NCBI RefSeq assembly: GCF_036320965.1
Contig: NC_092225.1
Coordinates: 8,685,002-8,749,001, forward strand
DNA: 64,000 nucleotides
Direction: 5' to 3'
Source: Panulirus ornatus
Taxonomy: Eukaryota > Arthropoda > Malacostraca > Decapoda > Palinuridae
Part shown: positions 60,034 through 64,000 of the stretch, one piece after another
Layout of the letters: each line of letters starts with the position of its first letter
Numbering within the stretch: position 1 is the first letter of the stretch
Made by a program: the position numbers and the translations under genes
Notes under the pieces: model-generated
Database searches by the model: none
Told to the model about the DNA's origin: nothing
The model's input: the letters and a program-made list of their open reading frames with translations, nothing else

Positions 60034-62180
60034 AACAGCATCAGGGAGAGTGCAAGCAACAGCAGCAGCTTCAGGGAAATCGAGAGCAACAGAAGCAGCA
60101 TCACAAGGAGAGCGAGACTAACAGCAGTAACATCAGGGAGTGACATCAACAGCAGCAGCATCAGGGAGTGAAATCAACAACAACAGCATCAGGGAGAGTG
60201 ATATCAGCAACAGCAGCATCAGGGAGAGTGACATCAACAACAACAGCATCAGGGAGAGTGACATCAACAACAACAGCATCAGGGAGAGTGGCAGCAACAG
60301 CAGCAGCAGCAGCAGGGAGAGTGACATCAACAACAGCAGCATCAGGGACAGTGACATCATCAGTAGCAGCATCATGGAGAGTGACATCAACAGCAGCAGC
60401 ATCAGGGAGAGCGACATCAACAACAGCAGCATCATGGAGACAGGGAGAGTGACATCAACAACAGCAGCATCATGGAGACAGGGAGAGTGACATCAACAGC
60501 AGCATCATGGAGAGTGACAAGAACAGCAGCATCAGGGACAGTGACATCTACAAAGGCAGCATCAGGGAGAGTGACATCAACAACAGCAGCGTCAGGGAGA
60601 GTGACATCAACAGCAGCAGCATCAAGTAGAGTGACATCAACAACAGCAGCATCAGGGACAGTGGCAGCAACAACAGCAGCATCAGGGAGAGTGACATCAA
60701 CAACAGCAGCATCAGGGAGAGTGGCAGCAACAACAGCAGCATCAGGGAGAGTGACATCAACAGCAGCAGCATCAGGTAGAGTGGCAGCAACAGCAGGGAG
60801 AGTGACATCAACAACAGCAGCATAAGGGAGAGTGACATCAACAACAGCAGCATCAGAGAGTGACATCAACAGCATCAGGGAGTGTGACATCAACAACAGC
60901 AACATCAGGGAGAGTGGCAGCAACAGCAGCATCAGAGAGAGTGACATCAACAACAGCAGCATCAGAGAGAGTGACATCTACAAAGGCAGCATCAGGGAGA
61001 GTGACATCAACAACAGCAGCATCAGGGAGAGTGGCAGCAACAACAGCAGCATCAGGGAGAGTGACATCAACAACAGCAGCATAAGGGAGAGTGACATCAA
61101 CAACAACAGCATCAGAGAGTGACATCAACAGCATCAGGGAGTGTGACATCAACAACAGCAACATCAGGGAGAGTGGCAGCAACAGCAGCATCAGAGAGAG
61201 TGACATCAACAACAGCAGCATCAGAGAGAGTGACATCTACAAAGGCAGCATCAGGGAGAGTGACATCAACAGCAGCAGCATCAGGGAGAGTGACAACAAC
61301 AGCAGCATCAGGGAGAGTGACATCAACAACAGCAGCATCAGGGAGAGTGACATCAACAACAGCAGCATCAGGGAGAGTGACATCAACAGTAGCAGCATCA
61401 GGGAGAGTGACATTAACAGCAGCAGCATCAGGGAGAGTGACATCAACAGTAGCAGCATCAGGAGGAGTGACATCAACAACAGCAGCATCAGGGAGAGTGA
61501 CATCAACAGTAGCAGCATCAGGAGGAGTGACATCAACAGCAGCAGCATCAGGGAGAGTGACATTAACAGCAGCAGCATCAGGGAGACTGGCAGCAACAAC
61601 AGTAGCATCAGGGAGAGTGACATCAACAGCAGCAGCATCAGGGAGAGTGACATCTACAAAGGCAGCATCAGGGAGAGTGACATCAACAACAGCAGCATCA
61701 GGGAGAGTGGCAGCAACAGCAGCAGCATCAGGGAGAGTGACATCAACAACAGCAGCATCAGGGAGAGTGACATCAACAACAGCAGCATTAGGGAGAGTAG
61801 CAGCAACAGGAGCAGCATTAGGGAGAGTGACATCAACAACAGCAGCATCAGGGAGAGTGACATCAACAACAGGAGCATCAGGGAGAGTGACATCAACAAC
61901 AGCAGCATCAGGGAGAGTGACATCAACAACAGCAGCATCAGGGAGAGTGACATCAACAACAGCAGCATCAGGGAGAGTGGCAGCAACAACAGCAGCATCA
62001 GGGAGAGTGACATCAACAACAGCAGCATCAGGGAGAGTGACATCAACAACAGCAGCATCAGGGAGAGTGACATCAACAACAGCAGCATCAGGGAGAGTGA
62101 CTTCAACAACAGCAGCATCTGGGAGAGTGACAGCAACAACAGCAGCATCAGGGAGAGTGACATGAGCAACAGCACGGTAA
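60034..62180. repeat. 30-bp minisatellite, ~70 units
   Basis: Units share GGGAGAGTGACATCAACAAC then AGCAGCATCA, 30 bp each, with variants (GGCAGCAAC, ATCTACAAAGGC, missing triplets). A segment of about 165-200 bp is duplicated at an offset of 259 bp (starting near 60,851 and 61,110). Because 30 is a multiple of three and few units have stops, two plus frames (ESDINNSSIR and GRVTSTTAAS decapeptides) and two minus frames (for example LMLLLLMSLS) stay open for up to 368 codons. The longest plus frames begin at GTG rather than ATG and no flanking domain or promoter is seen, so I treat it as non-coding. Confidence 0.93.
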
Positions 62181-62223
62181 GAGTGCTACCTGCTTAAGGT
62201 GAAACTATCGTGCTATCATTTAC

Positions 62224-62226
<3 letters not shown>

Positions 62227-62293
<67 letters not shown>
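62227..62293. repeat. (GT)n microsatellite
   Basis: About 33 GT units. Confidence 0.98.
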
Positions 62294-62296
<3 letters not shown>

Positions 62297-62299
62297 ATT

Positions 62300-63130
62300 G
62301 TGCAGGTATGATGCCACCATTCACTGTAGAGTGAAGGATACGATTCACGCACCATTTTCCAAGTATGGTGAAAGGTATATTGAATTCATCACTGTGTATG
62401 ATGCACCTACCGTATAATGTGGAGGATATGGTACACCTATGACTAGATAAAGTGAAGGGTCTACTCTACCTACTTCTGTGTACAGTGAATAGTATGGTGC
62501 TCCCATTACTGAGTAGGCAGGTGTGTGTTTATGGCGAGGTATGGTGAAGATATAGTGAAGACCTTCATCATATCTGCTTGATGAAAGGTACTGAGTACCT
62601 TTACTGTACCTGTATGGTGAAAGATATGGTGTGCAGCGAGTACTGTGTCTGTATGATAGAATAATCGTGTGGCACATCACTATGTAAGGCGAAGGGCTCT
62701 TGTTCATCACATCAGTGTGTCTATTTGAGGGGTATGGTGCAAGCTATCACCATACCTGCCTGGTGGAGGGTAAGAGCACTTGAATCAGTGTGTCCGTACT
62801 GAATGGTGCACCCCACTACCACGTATGGTGATGGCTACACTGGTGAAAGGTTGGTGAGAGCTACAGTGCACGGCATCAGTGTCTGTACTGGAGGGTATGG
62901 TGCATACTGTAACTCGATGGTGAAGGTTACAGTGAACTTTATCACAGAGTTTAACAGAGGGTTTGGTACAGCCAATCACTGTCTATGATGAAGGATACAG
63001 TGCATCTCATCATTACGTCTGTAGCGAAGGGTATAGTGAAACCCTACCATTGTTTGTATGGTGAGGGCGACGATGAAGTTCAAGCTGGGGTGTTTGGTGG
63101 TGAGTATAGTGCAACCCATCATCCATCCGC
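62300..63130. repeat. Degenerate ~36-bp tandem repeat (TATGGTGAAGG)
   Basis: TATGGTGAAAGGTATATTG, TATGGTGAAAGATATGGTG, GATGAAGGATACAGTGCA and similar words recur about twenty times with ATCACTGTGT between them. It is strongly diverged. Confidence 0.65.
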
Positions 63131-64000
63131 TGGGTGGCAGTTCCTGAAGCTTTCGTAGACAATAGTGCAGCTAAAGCTGATCTTCGGTTAGGAGGTGGTC
63201 GGGGGAGGGGATGGTGCCGTTAATGAGTCAGCTTTGAGGGGGTTAATCACGCAAGCACAACGGGTAATCTCCTGTCAGACAGGCAGACCTAAGCTTATTG
63301 ATAGAACGACCTCCTCCTTCTGTCACACACACGAAGTCTGAGGATAAATTTACAAATTACGTCAATATATCGTCAGTTTGGAACACGTTAGTAGCGTGAA
63401 GAACATGTGACACTTATAGAAGCATTCACTAGTGCCCACCGTATAAGGAAACACAACCATGAAAAGAGAAATATGTCGTGGAATACTTACATGTATGTAT
63501 CCAATTCCTAAGGTAAGTCTCACAAGTTTCCGCTCAGTTGTCAGTTTGATCCCTCGGCAACAAGTGCCCACCGGTAAACATCGTCAGCTGCCCCACTTTC
63601 ATTGTTATCAAATGTTCAGAAAACCTTGACCGATGTTTCATGCCTCACTGACACCAGTGGTTGCTATCCTGCTGGCATGGGTCCATAAATCTAATACACG
63701 TCTTTAACATATGTGAAACCAAATGCTTCTAGACACCGGCAAAGGATATAGCCAGAGTATCTATATCATATTTCTTTTCTGACAACCTGATGAAGTGGAT
63801 TGTCTCCACGTCAATGATCATATAACACTAGTATCCATAGACATAGATAGATGACAGATCTACGAACACATAACACTAGTACCGACAGATGCAACACTCT
63901 GATATCCCCAGCTATATCACTAGTTTCCATGTTCATATTACACTAGAATCCACATTATACGTAGAAATGTAGTATCCGCAGACTCACAGATATACTAAAC
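63131..64000. other. Unassigned sequence
   Basis: No gene seen. 63,780-64,000 has recurring ACACTAGTATCCAYAGA and AGATCTACGAACACATAAC words that suggest the edge of another degenerate tandem repeat continuing past the window. Confidence 0.35.

Noticed and set aside
61091..62197. 368-codon open frame as a Ser/Asn-rich protein gene
   Set aside because: It starts at GTG, consists only of the 30-bp repeat, and other frames on both strands are open too. No support for coding beyond absence of stops.

Overview
This window reads as animal nuclear DNA that is poor in genes and saturated with repeats. There are no bacterial operons, no ribosome binding sites and no CRISPR array, and I recognise no host protein-coding gene. 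The mix of very long (AT)n, (CA)n, (GA)n and (AAT)n microsatellites, many minisatellites, an RTE-type retrotransposon, CR1/Jockey-like and Penelope-like relics and a tRNA-derived SINE suggests a marine invertebrate. A decapod crustacean is my best guess, resting on remembered repeat style and not on a marker gene.

Layout. 1-17,000: microsatellites, short minisatellites (24-56 bp units) and two decayed reverse transcriptase relics (about 4,070-4,731 and 11,910-12,200, both minus). 17,007-20,575: the best preserved element, an almost full-length RTE-type non-LTR retrotransposon on the minus strand, with endonuclease and reverse transcriptase reading frames broken by about four small lesions. 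20,700-38,000: decayed CR1/Jockey-like relics on the plus strand (21,760-22,590 and 35,440-36,130), an RTE fragment plus an RTE-derived short element near 34 kb, and several degenerate tandem repeats. 38,014-42,857: one uninterrupted satellite block of about 156 copies of a 31-bp unit. 45,788-50,704 and 54,712-56,700: two clusters in which RTE fragments, short RTE-derived non-autonomous elements, a tandemly duplicated tRNA-like SINE and (AT)n tracts abut or nest. 50,815-52,150 (plus) and 56,970-57,560 (minus): remnants of the reverse transcriptase and the GIY-YIG endonuclease parts of Penelope-like elements. 60,034-62,180: a 30-bp minisatellite of about 70 copies that stays open in several reading frames.

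The main biological story is retrotransposon parasitism and microsatellite seeding. A short element family of about 240 bp (called B here) carries the 5' end of the RTE joined to its 3' end, with almost everything between removed. One copy (46,078-46,322) has a clear 14-bp target-site duplication, and an independent deletion product at 49,694-49,803 shows a similar 5'-to-3' join. Most long (AT)n tracts in the window touch an end of an RTE, B or SINE copy, so these tracts look like products or preferred targets of this retroposition.

Limits: all family calls come from motifs read by eye. Divergence, clade placement and copy counts are estimates, and transcription or function cannot be judged from this sequence.
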